A DNA stretch of 64,000 nucleotides, taken from the NCBI RefSeq assembly GCF_021165935.1, contig NZ_CP088953.1:1307001-1371000 (forward strand). The letters run 5' to 3'. This document shows positions 51,052-59,071 of this stretch, in pieces. The stretch comes from Microbulbifer elongatus. Lineage in GTDB: Bacteria > Pseudomonadota > Gammaproteobacteria > Pseudomonadales > Cellvibrionaceae. Each line of letters begins with the position of its first letter. Positions within the stretch are counted from its first letter, which is position 1. The position numbers were made by a program, and so were the translations under genes. Below the pieces are notes generated by a model that ran no database searches, was not told the DNA's origin, and was given only the letters and a program-made list of their open reading frames with translations.

Positions 51052-51834
51052 TTATAGAATACCCAAAGCTTTGAGACTTTCTTTCCCCAGCTTCACACGC
51101 TGTTTCGCATCGGATGGGTTTTTGATGTCCATATTTAGGGCAAACGAATACACATGGTTACCCTTTGTGACCCATCCGACCCACCATCCTACGCCAGGAT
51201 TTGGTACATTTTCCCAGCCTGTCTTTCCGTAAAGCTTCCAGCCTTCACCTTGTTCTAGCAGGACGATATCTCGAACAGCTTTTTGGATATCTTTTGATAC
51301 CGGAAGTTGATCTTGAGCGAGTCGTGATAGAAAAATAGCTTGCTCTTGAGCACTGATTTCCAGCGGCCCATCAAGCCAGAATGTATCTATAGACGTACCA
51401 ATATCTTCATTCCCAAAACCTAGCTTCGTGACATAGGCCTGCATTCGCTCTAAACCAGTACGACGAGCCAGCGCCTGGTAGATGGGAATGTTGGATATAG
51501 AAATAGCTTCACGCAGCCCCATATCCCTTTCCCAGATTTTAAATAATTGCTTCTGCCCGCCGTAGGGGAGAATGTCGTCGACATCCTTTACTGCGCCCAC
51601 AGAAAGGCCAATCAAACTATTTGCAATTTTGAATGTAGATGCTGGAACAAACCGCACTTCAGATCTTTGAGGATTATGCCCTATGAATTTTCCAGAGCCG
51701 GAATCGTATAGAACGAATGTTCCAGAGACGCCGGACCTAGTAAATAGACCATTGACTTCAGAACTTTCTTCCCAATCTGCGGAAAAGCACGGAGTAGAAA
51801 GAACGGCAAAAAATATAGCTACAAACTTATTCAT
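51052..51834 (-). CDS. Class D (OXA-type) beta-lactamase
   Basis: A 260-residue periplasmic serine beta-lactamase. Signal peptide ends TPCFSAD. Motifs: PASTFK with Ser66 and the Lys69 that is carboxylated in this class; second motif S114-N-I where most OXA enzymes have S-x-V; FGN (140-142); Trp153 in DTFWLDG (which packs on the carboxylated lysine in OXA-10); KTG (204-206); and GWWVGW. Length is as usual for OXA. ATG 51834 begins the signal peptide; an in-frame TTG exists at 51870. The catalytic set is complete, so activity is likely, spectrum unknown. The gene lies in a low-GC patch about 0.9 kb from an integron attC-like site and an IS. Confidence 0.9.
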   Translation of the reverse strand: MNKFVAIFFAVLSTPCFSADWEESSEVNGLFTRSGVSGTFVLYDSGSGKFIGHNPQRSEVRFVPASTFKIANSLIGLSVGAVKDVDDILPYGGQKQLFKIWERDMGLREAISISNIPIYQALARRTGLERMQAYVTKLGFGNEDIGTSIDTFWLDGPLEISAQEQAIFLSRLAQDQLPVSKDIQKAVRDIVLLEQGEGWKLYGKTGWENVPNPGVGWWVGWVTKGNHVYSFALNMDIKNPSDAKQRVKLGKESLKALGIL

Positions 51835-51918
51835 GTTTTGATGTCCAGTGAAGCCAAATATTCGATACAACAGAAAGCCAAAGCAGCGTGGGTCGACGCC
51901 ACTGTTTTCCGAGGGATC

Positions 51919-52104
51919 TCAAAAGCCAACGGCTACCGCGCCATGCCGTTCTATGGGCTCCTGTGTGAGTTCAATACCACGCTCACTCAAACGCTCATAA
52001 GCAGCGCGACAGCGATTAAATTTTCTGCGGCAGCGCTTGTTAAATGCCTCCGGACCTTGAGTTGCCCACCAGTGGTTGATTTCCGACCAGAACCGGCCTA
52101 GCAT
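51919..52104 (-). CDS. Small hypothetical protein (possible gene remnant)
   Basis: A 61-residue frame with LGRFWSEINHWWATQGPEAFNKRCRRKFNRC. The Trp/Arg-rich sequence looks protein-like, but no ribosome site or family is evident. The rest of the 51835-52143 gap shows nothing else recognisable besides the ccdA upstream region. Confidence 0.3.
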   Translation of the reverse strand: MLGRFWSEINHWWATQGPEAFNKRCRRKFNRCRAAYERLSERGIELTQEPIERHGAVAVGF

Positions 52105-52143
52105 GGAATGCGCACTATTATGCGCATAACTTGGAGCGCCACT

Positions 52144-52389
52144 ATGACCACTCTTTTTGACGTAAATGCCCCCAAGAAGGCAACAAATCTCAGCATAAAT
52201 AGTGACTTGTTGGTCAAATCTAGATCAATGCACATTAATTTATCCGCGACTTTGGAGCAAGCGCTAAGCCAGGAGCTCGCAAAGCGAGAGGCTCAAAAAT
52301 GGAAAGATGAGCATAAAGCCGGAATTAAGGCCTACAACGAATTTGTTGAAGAACATGGTTGCTTCAGCGATGAGTTTAGGAATTTCTGA
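52144..52389 (+). CDS. ccdA: CcdA-type antitoxin
   Basis: An 81-residue antitoxin: N-terminal ribbon-helix-helix-like DNA-binding part (KKATNLSINSDLLVKSRSMHINLSATLEQAL) and a C-terminal toxin-binding tail (AYNEFVEEHGCFSDEFRNF). It neutralises CcdB and autoregulates the operon, by family. GGAG lies 9 bases before the ATG. It overlaps ccdB by one base (TGATG), typical of this pair. Chromosomal copies often stabilise mobile regions; here the pair abuts an attC-like site. Confidence 0.9.
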   Translation: MTTLFDVNAPKKATNLSINSDLLVKSRSMHINLSATLEQALSQELAKREAQKWKDEHKAGIKAYNEFVEEHGCFSDEFRNF

Positions 52390-52706
52390 TGCCGCAGTTC
52401 GACGTATATAAAAATCCCAGCAAGACAACTCAGAAGACTTTTCCCTTTATTCTAGATATTCAGCACGAGTACATTTCTGATATAGGAACAAGGATCGTGC
52501 TCCCTCTCGGCCGGTTGCAATATTTTAAAAATGAAAATCTTGGGAAACTTACCCCCGTAATTGAGTATGAGGGTGACGAGCTAATCCTACTCACTCCACA
52601 GATTGCCGCTATGCCAACGAATAGACTAAGAAACCCAGTCGGTACACTTGAGCATTTTCGAACAGAAATTTTAGCCGCTCTGGATTTTGCTATTACCGGC
52701 ATTTAA
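52389..52706 (+). CDS. ccdB: CcdB-type gyrase-poisoning toxin
   Basis: A 105-residue toxin of full family length: MPQFDVYKNPSKTTQKTFPFILDIQ, IVLPLG, LLTPQIAAMPTNRLRNPVGTLEHFRTEILAALDFAITGI. The C-terminal Trp-Gly-Ile of plasmid F CcdB, needed for gyrase poisoning, appears as Thr-Gly-Ile, so potency may differ. Its TAA stop falls inside ATTTAAC, which fits the outer consensus of integron attC sites, and the IS1182-family element begins five bases later. Confidence 0.9.
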   Translation: MPQFDVYKNPSKTTQKTFPFILDIQHEYISDIGTRIVLPLGRLQYFKNENLGKLTPVIEYEGDELILLTPQIAAMPTNRLRNPVGTLEHFRTEILAALDFAITGI

Positions 52707-52711
52707 CGAGC

Positions 52712-54486
52712 CTGTAGAAAAACGACTCTCACAATCGCTCTCTCTTGGCTGCTTTCAATTGACATTTCTTGATCACAATTCAATCACACATCTTTAACAT
52801 AATCACGCTTGTGTGTATTTTTCGCATATTTCGGTGACACAAGTGTGGATAACCCTGCTAATCAGTGGATAGCGCCGTAATTCATCAACTTCTCGATGTT
52901 GTGCACCAGACAAAACATCTGCCATTGCCCCTGCACCTTGCGTTTGCCACGCAACGAGAAGCGATTTAATCGCTTGTTGGTACCGATATTGCCAAAGACT
53001 GGCTCCACCACCGACATGCGATGACTGTAAATCGTTTTCCCTTCCAGGCTATCGATCCGCTTCTTCATCCAGTCCATTGCGGTTTTGCCATTGGTCCAGG
53101 TAAAGGACACCTGTCGGCCGTGGCCGTCTCGGGTATCGGCCGAAGCCGGGTTACGCATGCACTGATGTTTAATTGGGCAGTGGCGACAATCCGTCAGCCG
53201 ACCTTCAAAGAAGAGCTTTCGCTTTCCTGCACTGACGTGCGCTTCTCGATAGAGCAACATTTCATTGCCAGCGGGGCAGATACAGGTCTTGCTTCTTTTA
53301 TTAAGCTTGAACTCGCTCGCAGGAATCACCTGCTTAACACCCTTTACGGTATCTCGATGACGCTTGCCATGTTTCTTTTTTTGCTTGGCAAACGCCTTGT
53401 CGCGGGAGCGGAACTGGTTATCGGGGATGTAAGCGTTGATACCTTCGCCTCTCAGAAACGCATTATTGTCCTCACTGGAAAACCCGGTATCCGCGGTGAC
53501 AATCACCTGCTCCGCAAGAATGTCCTCGGCGATGCCGGCATTCCGGTAGCGCGTATTAATACCATCGAGAATTGGCTTTAATGTGTGGGTTTCCTGCCCC
53601 TCACCAAAGGCCTGCGCCTCGACAATAATCTGGTGTTTCTTGTCCACCGCCGCGACACCGTTGTACCCCTGGATGGTACCTTTGCTGGTGGTCATCTTGG
53701 CCGACTCGTTGTCGGTGATGTTACTTTTGACTTCTTTCGGCTTCTTACCCTGCCCCATTCTTGGGGCTTGCGTCTTTAGGAAGTTGTCAATCTTTTCAAA
53801 GTGCTTCTCCAAGGTTTTATTCGCCTGCTCCAGACGCTGCTTCCGCTCCCGTTCGGCGGGCTTCCTTCCATCCAGCTTCTTATGTTCCGATAGACAATGA
53901 CGGATCTTCTTGCGGATCTTTGCCTGCTTTTCCTCGAGCTCTTTAAAAGTTCCAGAGTGTGACTTGCTGGCATTCGACGACATCTTGCAGCCATCAATGG
54001 CAAAGAGTTCATTACCCAAAAGACCTTCCTGGTCGCAAACCATCAGCACCTGCTCGAAGACAGACTGTATGGCATCGGGATAACTACTCATAAAGCTGGC
54101 AATACTGGTGAAGTGCGGCACGCTGTCACAGGACAGAGCTTTGAGCAGTATATTATGCTCACACTGCCATTGGATCTCCCGGCTGGACGTGATGCCTTTG
54201 GAGTAAGCGAACAGGATAATCTTCAAGAGAATAGCCGGATCATATGCAGACCGACCACCACCTTCATTCTTATACTTATCGTAGAAAGCGGAAAGATTGA
54301 TACGGTTTTCGATCAGGTGATGCAGCGTGTACTCGAAGGTATTCGGCTGCAATTGATCTTCGAAATTGATTACAACCATTGTGTCCTGGCTGTAATTATA
54401 GGGCTTGAAGTTAGGCATGACGGGATCTCGAAACCGGGCCCGCAGATTTTATCAAAATCCACTAGGTTTTAAGAGTTTTTCTACAG
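52712..54486 (-). mobile_element. IS1182-family insertion sequence
   Basis: About 1775 bases bounded by 12-base inverted repeats CTGTAGAAAAAC (52712-52723) and GTTTTTCTACAG (54475-54486). It contains one full transposase gene on the minus strand and 138 bases of AT-rich sequence after its stop. No direct target duplication is apparent. The outer flanks are the two parts of an attC-like site. Confidence 0.85.
52862..54418 (-). CDS. IS1182-family transposase
   Basis: A 518-residue transposase: N-terminal DUF772-type domain (NLSAFYDKYKNEGGGRSAYDPAILLKIILFAYSKGI), then a DDE domain with AIDGCKMSSNAS, VTADTGFSSEDN and VVEPVFGNIGTNKRLNRF, where Asp, Asp and Glu are the expected catalytic residues, and a Cys-rich segment (CICPAGNEML, DCRHCPIKHQC) typical of IS1182 members. 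Full length and uninterrupted, so it may be active. It fills the IS between the terminal inverted repeats. Confidence 0.92.
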   Translation of the reverse strand: MPNFKPYNYSQDTMVVINFEDQLQPNTFEYTLHHLIENRINLSAFYDKYKNEGGGRSAYDPAILLKIILFAYSKGITSSREIQWQCEHNILLKALSCDSVPHFTSIASFMSSYPDAIQSVFEQVLMVCDQEGLLGNELFAIDGCKMSSNASKSHSGTFKELEEKQAKIRKKIRHCLSEHKKLDGRKPAERERKQRLEQANKTLEKHFEKIDNFLKTQAPRMGQGKKPKEVKSNITDNESAKMTTSKGTIQGYNGVAAVDKKHQIIVEAQAFGEGQETHTLKPILDGINTRYRNAGIAEDILAEQVIVTADTGFSSEDNNAFLRGEGINAYIPDNQFRSRDKAFAKQKKKHGKRHRDTVKGVKQVIPASEFKLNKRSKTCICPAGNEMLLYREAHVSAGKRKLFFEGRLTDCRHCPIKHQCMRNPASADTRDGHGRQVSFTWTNGKTAMDWMKKRIDSLEGKTIYSHRMSVVEPVFGNIGTNKRLNRFSLRGKRKVQGQWQMFCLVHNIEKLMNYGAIH

Positions 54487-54605
54487 CCTGAACGCCGCGC
54501 ACAGGGGCGGCTTACTTTATGCGCGTTTTGCGCGAAAATGGGAGCGCAGCGACCAGCGCAAGACGTGCTTAAAGTAAGCCGTCCCTTTGCTGCGCTTTGT
54601 TAGGA
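54487..54605. other. Integron attC-like recombination site, interrupted by the IS
   Basis: Arms GCGC-ACAGGGG-CGGCTTACTTTA (54497-54519) and TAAAGTAAGCCG-TCCC-TTTGCT-GCGC (54570-54595) form a long imperfect hairpin with unpaired bases, as in attC sites. The right end has GTTAGGA (54599-54605), close to GTTRRRY. The matching opposite end may be ATTTAAC at 52701-52707, now separated by the IS. Stops of ccdB (+) and of the following gene (-) fall in these end boxes. No integrase gene is in the window. Confidence 0.6.
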
Positions 54606-55103
54606 GAATAACTCTCCGAACACTCCGCGCTCAATAAACGGGTTTTGATCTGGTGTGTAATTTTCATGAATCTTCTTTGCTGTCAGGTCAAAAGCAAACA
54701 TTCCTGAATCCATTGCTAGTGATTGTTTTTTGGTCAACCGAGCAACTCGAGCTACATGTTTCATAGGTGGATCTACGGTGTAGAGCCACCATTCTTTAGC
54801 CTTCATGCCCTTTCTATGTTCATGACAGCCTTTTATTAAGTTTATAACTAAATATTTTGCAGGATCCTCGACTTTTCCTATTCTTTTGACAATGCCTTCT
54901 TTTTTGGGAAGCAACAGATCGGTGCAAATATTAAATCCAGATTTTTCTGTAGAGGGCACGAAATCATCAATTTTCTTGCCGTCACCATGGAATGCATAAA
55001 CTATGTTTCCACCAAACATAAAAATCTTTGTAATAACTACCAAGTAGTACCAGTTATCTTCGTAGAAGACTTCAAGTACATCTCCAGGACGTTGCTGGAT
55101 CAC
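54600..55103 (-). CDS. Imm26-like hypothetical protein (possible integron cassette gene)
   Basis: A 167-residue cytoplasmic protein: RPGDVLEVFYEDNWYYLVVITKIFMFGGNIVYAFHGDG, later KSGFNICTDLLLPKKEGIVKRIGKVEDPAKYLVINL. The N-terminal pattern resembles Imm26 immunity proteins, though I hold this loosely. Start is GTG 55103 with TTAGGAG upstream, where GTTAGGAG itself resembles a cassette boundary. Its TAA overlaps the attC-like end box, so gene plus site look like one cassette in minus orientation. Low GC. Confidence 0.55.
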   Translation of the reverse strand: MIQQRPGDVLEVFYEDNWYYLVVITKIFMFGGNIVYAFHGDGKKIDDFVPSTEKSGFNICTDLLLPKKEGIVKRIGKVEDPAKYLVINLIKGCHEHRKGMKAKEWWLYTVDPPMKHVARVARLTKKQSLAMDSGMFAFDLTAKKIHENYTPDQNPFIERGVFGELFS

Positions 55104-55134
55104 AGAGTACTCCTAACAGTTTTATTCAAAAGTC

Positions 55135-55236
55135 CCAGATATAGACATAATGTCTATATCTGGACATATATTGCCATATCTACCCATTATGCCTATATCT
55201 GCCCATTTCGGTATATGTCTATATCTAGGCATATTT
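55135..55236. repeat. Palindrome and degenerate AT-rich repeats
   Basis: A perfect 14+1+14 palindrome occupies 55135-55163 (left arm CCAGATATAGACAT). Its right half, TGTCTATATCTGG, is followed by related copies starting near 55172, 55190 and 55216 (TGCCATATCTACCCAT, TGCCTATATCTGCCCAT, TGTCTATATCTAGGCAT) at irregular 18-26 base spacing. It lies upstream of the Imm26-like gene, between it and the end of hipA. Confidence 0.75.
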
Positions 55237-55335
55237 GGTTTCTTAATACGATTTACCGCCTGTCTTCCACGAGGGATATGACGCCAGATGCCATTGGCGG
55301 GGGTGGCAAAGCGGCGTCTCATTCTTTGCTTGAAT

Positions 55336-56649
55336 CTACAGCTTTAAACGCAGGTTGCTCTCGATTTCCTCTATCAGTGTTGTCGGCACTTCCTGCTCGG
55401 TGGCCAGGCGGCGCCAGTGGGAGACCTGCTCGGTTACTTTATCCACAACGTTGTCGATTTTCCGCTTGCTAAACAGTGGGCTGATGCTTTCCAGGCTGTA
55501 GATGTCTTTGCGGGTAAATCCGTCCCGTTTGCCGTTCAGGCTCATCCAGTGGCTGTTTACCCAGCGGCTGCCCGGTTTGTAGCTGTATGCCAGGTCGTAG
55601 GCGGGGGCCAGTTGCCAGGTTCTCCCCTTGAGCTGGAAGGCAAAGTTCTTTGCGTGGTCGTCGTGGTTGCGTGCGACGATATTGAAGACCAGACGGTGCA
55701 GCAGCTGTTCTGCGTCTCTGGCGGTGAGTTTGAGCTGGCGGGCGATGCCGAAGAGTTCGGCGTAGGAGTAGGAGCCCGGTACCTTGTAATCCGCATGGGC
55801 GATGCCGTTCAGGGTCTGGATATGGATTTTGTCGTTTCCGTGGCGGTCAAAGCGCTCCGTTACAAAGTGTCGGCGGTTGCCCTCGTGCAGTAAATGGCAG
55901 GGCATCATATCGATCCCGCAGCGGGTGGCCATCTGGTGATAGACGTATTCCATGGCGCCGAACCCCATGGGGTCGCCGAAGGTTTCCTGATTCTTGTTGT
56001 GTTCGCTGACGCCGTCAAACTTCATCAGGTAGTGGGTGAACCCAGCGGGCACGTCTGTCTGGCCGGAGCGCACCTGGGTGAAGTCCTGGTTGAAGGCGAG
56101 TACGGCTTTGGGGCGGGCGCCGCCGGCGCTCATGCCAACGGAGAGCAGGGGGACCATGGCTTCCCGGTTCTCACCGTTCTTCTCCAGTTCAACCTGAAAA
56201 CCGGCGCGGCTGTCGAGCACTTCCTGGGCGATGGCGACCAGTTCGTCGATGGCGATATCCTGGGAGGCGTTGAGTTTTTTGATACGTGTGGCCGGGCTGT
56301 ACTCCAGTGCGCCCATGCCGCGCTTGCCGGTGTATTGCAGCCGTTGCAGTGGGGTGATGTCTTGGGGTTGTTTGCCCTGGGCGGCCATCCAGGCGTTGAG
56401 TACGGCATTGCCGAAATCGTCCGGGAGAGAGTCGGCTATCAGGCCGGGGAGGCCGCGGAAGGTTTCAAAGCGCAATTCCGGGAAGCGGTAGATGCGCCGC
56501 GCCAGGGGCATTTTAAGTGGTGAGAGTTCGATGCCGGTGTCGATAAACGCGGGGTCGTATTCGAAGGCGCCGAGGCCGCTGTCGGTATCGAAGCTGACGG
56601 CGCCGGCGGTCTCGCCCTGATATTCGACGTTGATGACTTCCATTACCAT
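55336..56649 (-). CDS. hipA: HipA-family serine/threonine kinase toxin
   Basis: A 437-residue HipA-type kinase of full family length. N-terminal Couple_hipA-like region (YQGETAGAVSFDTDSGLGAFEYDPAFI), Gly-rich segment LLSVGMSAGGARPKA, catalytic loop NIVARNHDDHAKNF (about 325-335) and metal-binding APAYDL. Family members phosphorylate translation factors such as GltX and promote persistence. It overlaps hipB by seven bases on the same strand, so both are translated together. No key residue seems missing. Confidence 0.9.
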   Translation of the reverse strand: MVMEVINVEYQGETAGAVSFDTDSGLGAFEYDPAFIDTGIELSPLKMPLARRIYRFPELRFETFRGLPGLIADSLPDDFGNAVLNAWMAAQGKQPQDITPLQRLQYTGKRGMGALEYSPATRIKKLNASQDIAIDELVAIAQEVLDSRAGFQVELEKNGENREAMVPLLSVGMSAGGARPKAVLAFNQDFTQVRSGQTDVPAGFTHYLMKFDGVSEHNKNQETFGDPMGFGAMEYVYHQMATRCGIDMMPCHLLHEGNRRHFVTERFDRHGNDKIHIQTLNGIAHADYKVPGSYSYAELFGIARQLKLTARDAEQLLHRLVFNIVARNHDDHAKNFAFQLKGRTWQLAPAYDLAYSYKPGSRWVNSHWMSLNGKRDGFTRKDIYSLESISPLFSKRKIDNVVDKVTEQVSHWRRLATEQEVPTTLIEEIESNLRLKL

Positions 56650-56990
56650 TCCGCTTCCTCCCGGGTGTCTTCTTCACCCCCTTCCTCTTTACCGCGTTGA
56701 CCGGACGCCCGTTGGCGCTGTTTGCCCTGGAGCTTGGCCAGCTGGATGGGGGAGGGCGGCTGCGGTGGCAGGAAATTGTCCAGTTGCTGGGTGAGTTCCA
56801 GGGCCTGGAGAATGGCGACCAGAACCTCCAGCTGGGCTTTGCCTTTTTCCGCGTTGAGCACCGCTTTGCGACTGACGCCGGCGCGCTCGCCGACTTCCTG
56901 CTGGGTCAGGTCCAGGTTCAGGCGCGCCTGCTTGAGTCGCTGGCCCAGCGCCCCGGCGATGGCGGTGGGCGATCTGCTGGTGTAGTCCAT
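56643..56990 (-). CDS. hipB: HipB-like XRE antitoxin
   Basis: A 115-residue protein with an XRE helix-turn-helix (LGQRLKQARLNLDLTQQEVGERAGVSRKAVLNAEKGKAQLEVLVAILQAL, about 15-65) and a long charged, disordered tail rich in Glu/Arg/Gln. It would bind and inhibit HipA and repress the operon. The tail is longer than that of E. coli HipB (88 residues). It precedes and overlaps hipA. Confidence 0.88.
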   Translation of the reverse strand: MDYTSRSPTAIAGALGQRLKQARLNLDLTQQEVGERAGVSRKAVLNAEKGKAQLEVLVAILQALELTQQLDNFLPPQPPSPIQLAKLQGKQRQRASGQRGKEEGGEEDTREEAEW

Positions 56991-57295
56991 GGGGTAGCCC
57001 TCAGGCTCGAAATTGTAGCGATTGTGGTTAAGGTGCGCTTTATGGAACCTTAATGGGTTTTTCCAGCATTATGTGCCCATTTTAGGACTTTGTTAATATC
57101 TATTTAATGTGCAGAAATAAGGATTTTACCGGCATTTTTAGTATTAAAGTCCAAAAAATGGATCTTTATGGGTGTTGTGTTGAATAAGTGGGGGCCCGCG
57201 GGCCGGTATTCTCCGCCCCCGCCGGGGAGGATGGCCCCAATTGCCCCTGCTGAGACAATCCCCGCATAACCATAAGTCAGTCAGCGGTGATCCCA
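56991..57295. promoter_or_regulatory. Divergent region between hipBA and the MFS transporter
   Basis: Holds TTAAGG (57028-57033) / CCTTAA (57048-57053), an inverted pair that could be a HipB operator; GGACTTTGTTAAT (57085-57097) facing ATTAAAGTCC near 57143-57152; and a MalT-like GGGGAGGATG (57224-57233), one mismatch to GGGGAKGAGG, 62 bases before the transporter start. Confidence 0.4.
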
Positions 57296-58867
57296 ATGTC
57301 TCAAAATCCATCCACGGCGGCGGTTGCCGGCGCCAAGCCTCAGTTGAGCTTCTGGCAGATCTGGAACATGTGTTTCGGGTTTCTCGGTATCCAGTTCGGT
57401 TTTGCCCTGCAGAACGCCAACGTCAGCCGAATCTTTCAGACCCTCGGGGCCGAAATCGACGATATCCCGGTGTTATGGGTGGCCGCACCGCTGACCGGTT
57501 TGCTGGTACAACCGCTGATCGGCTATTTCAGTGACCGCACCTGGACCGGCTTTGGCCGCCGCCGCCCGTTCCTGCTGGCCGGTGCCATTCTCTCTTCCAT
57601 CGCCATCCTGTTTATGCCGCATTCGCCCACTTTGTGGATCGCTGCCGGCATGCTGTGGGTGATGGACGCCTCCATCAATGTGTCCATGGAGCCGTTCCGC
57701 GCACTGGTGGGCGATATGCTGCCACAGAAGCAGCGCTCCTTTGGTTACGCCTTGCAGAGCTTCTTTATTGGGGTGAGCTCGGTGGTGGCCTCGGCCATGC
57801 CGTGGATGCTGGCCAACTGGTTTGATGTTTCCAATACTGCGCCGGAGGGCGTGGTGCCGGATTCCGTGCGGGTTTCCTTCTATGTCGGTGGTATCGGTTT
57901 CCTGCTGGCGGTGCTGTGGAGTGTGTTCCGCACCCGTGAATACAGCCCCGAGCAGCAGGCTGCGTTCGAGGCGGCGGAATCGCCCGAGCTGCAGGAGCAG
58001 ACTCAGGAGGCCGAGCAGGATCACAGCGCCGGCTACCGCAAAATCGGTGGTGCCATACTGCTGGTGGGGACCGCCTTTGCCGCGTTCGTCTGGCAACAGG
58101 GGCTGGACCAGCAGCTGTACATTCTCGCCGGACTGATTGCCGGCCTTGGTGTGATGCAGCTGCTGGCGCTGGTACTGCGCGCCAAGTCCGGTGGTGACAA
58201 GGGCATGCTGGAAGAGATCGTATCCAACCTCTACTCCATGCCCGATGCCATGAAGCGTCTGGCCTGGGTGCAGTTTTTCTCCTGGTTTGCGCTGTTTGCC
58301 ATGTGGATTTACACCACCGCTGCGGTCACCAGTTTTCACTTCGGCACCAGCGAAGTGACCTCCCAGGCATACAATGATGGCGCCGACTGGGTGGGCATTC
58401 TGTTCGCCACCTATAACGGTTTTGCCGCCCTCGCCGCACTGCTGATTCCCGTGATGGCCCGCACCCTGGGCATGCGTCTGTCCCACAGCCTGAACCTGGC
58501 CCTGGGTGGTCTTGGCCTGCTGTCTTTCCTGTTTATCCGCGACCCGCAGTGGCTGCTGCTGCCAATGCTGGGTGTGGGCTTTGCCTGGGCATCGATCCTG
58601 TCACTGCCCTACGCCATGCTCTCCACTCATGTGTCCACACGCAAGATGGGCGTGATGATGGGGATCTTCAACGGCTTTATCGTGATTCCACAGCTACTCG
58701 CCGCCAGCGTACTGGGCTTTGTACTGCGCACCTTCTTCGACAACGAAGCCATTTACGCGCTGATACTGGGCGGTGCCAGCTGGCTGCTGGCGGCGGTCTG
58801 TGCCCTGCGGGTCAGCGAGCCGAAAGCGGCCGAAACCGACGGCGACCTGGCCCAGGCCGAAGGCTGA
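57296..58867 (+). CDS. MFS sugar transporter (maltose/alpha-glucoside type)
   Basis: A 523-residue inner-membrane MFS transporter of the SLC45/GPH-like group that includes bacterial maltose and sucrose permeases. About 12 helices; characteristic FWQIWNMCFGFLGIQFGFALQNANVSRIFQTLGA at the start, GYFSDRTWTGFGRRRPFLLAGA as the loop 2-3 signature, and MEPFRALVGDMLP. A polar loop (about 215-255) divides the halves. Start ATG 57296, with a GTG nine bases earlier as alternative. The MalT-like box upstream suggests it carries maltose or glucose made by the GH13/GH31 enzymes into the cytoplasm, although it lies 17 kb from them. Confidence 0.88.
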   Translation: MSQNPSTAAVAGAKPQLSFWQIWNMCFGFLGIQFGFALQNANVSRIFQTLGAEIDDIPVLWVAAPLTGLLVQPLIGYFSDRTWTGFGRRRPFLLAGAILSSIAILFMPHSPTLWIAAGMLWVMDASINVSMEPFRALVGDMLPQKQRSFGYALQSFFIGVSSVVASAMPWMLANWFDVSNTAPEGVVPDSVRVSFYVGGIGFLLAVLWSVFRTREYSPEQQAAFEAAESPELQEQTQEAEQDHSAGYRKIGGAILLVGTAFAAFVWQQGLDQQLYILAGLIAGLGVMQLLALVLRAKSGGDKGMLEEIVSNLYSMPDAMKRLAWVQFFSWFALFAMWIYTTAAVTSFHFGTSEVTSQAYNDGADWVGILFATYNGFAALAALLIPVMARTLGMRLSHSLNLALGGLGLLSFLFIRDPQWLLLPMLGVGFAWASILSLPYAMLSTHVSTRKMGVMMGIFNGFIVIPQLLAASVLGFVLRTFFDNEAIYALILGGASWLLAAVCALRVSEPKAAETDGDLAQAEG

Positions 58868-58926
58868 GTAACTGCTGCGTCCTCAACGTCTTCTTTGATA
58901 TCACTGATTGATGTCATCTTCCGTTT

Positions 58927-58949
58927 GCCCCGCTGGTCGGGGCTTTTTT
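58927..58949 (+). terminator. Terminator after the MFS gene
   Basis: GCCCCG (58927-58932) pairs with CGGGGC (58938-58943), loop CTGGT, then TTTTTT. Confidence 0.88.
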
Positions 58950-59071
58950 GTGTCTGTCGCAAATACAGGGTTGCGGCGGAATATCTGTCGGAAATACGGT
59001 AGGATCTGCAGCCTTTGCTGCGAGAAAGATACATTTTTCCGATAATAATTTTAAAAAAGGTGGGTCTGGTG

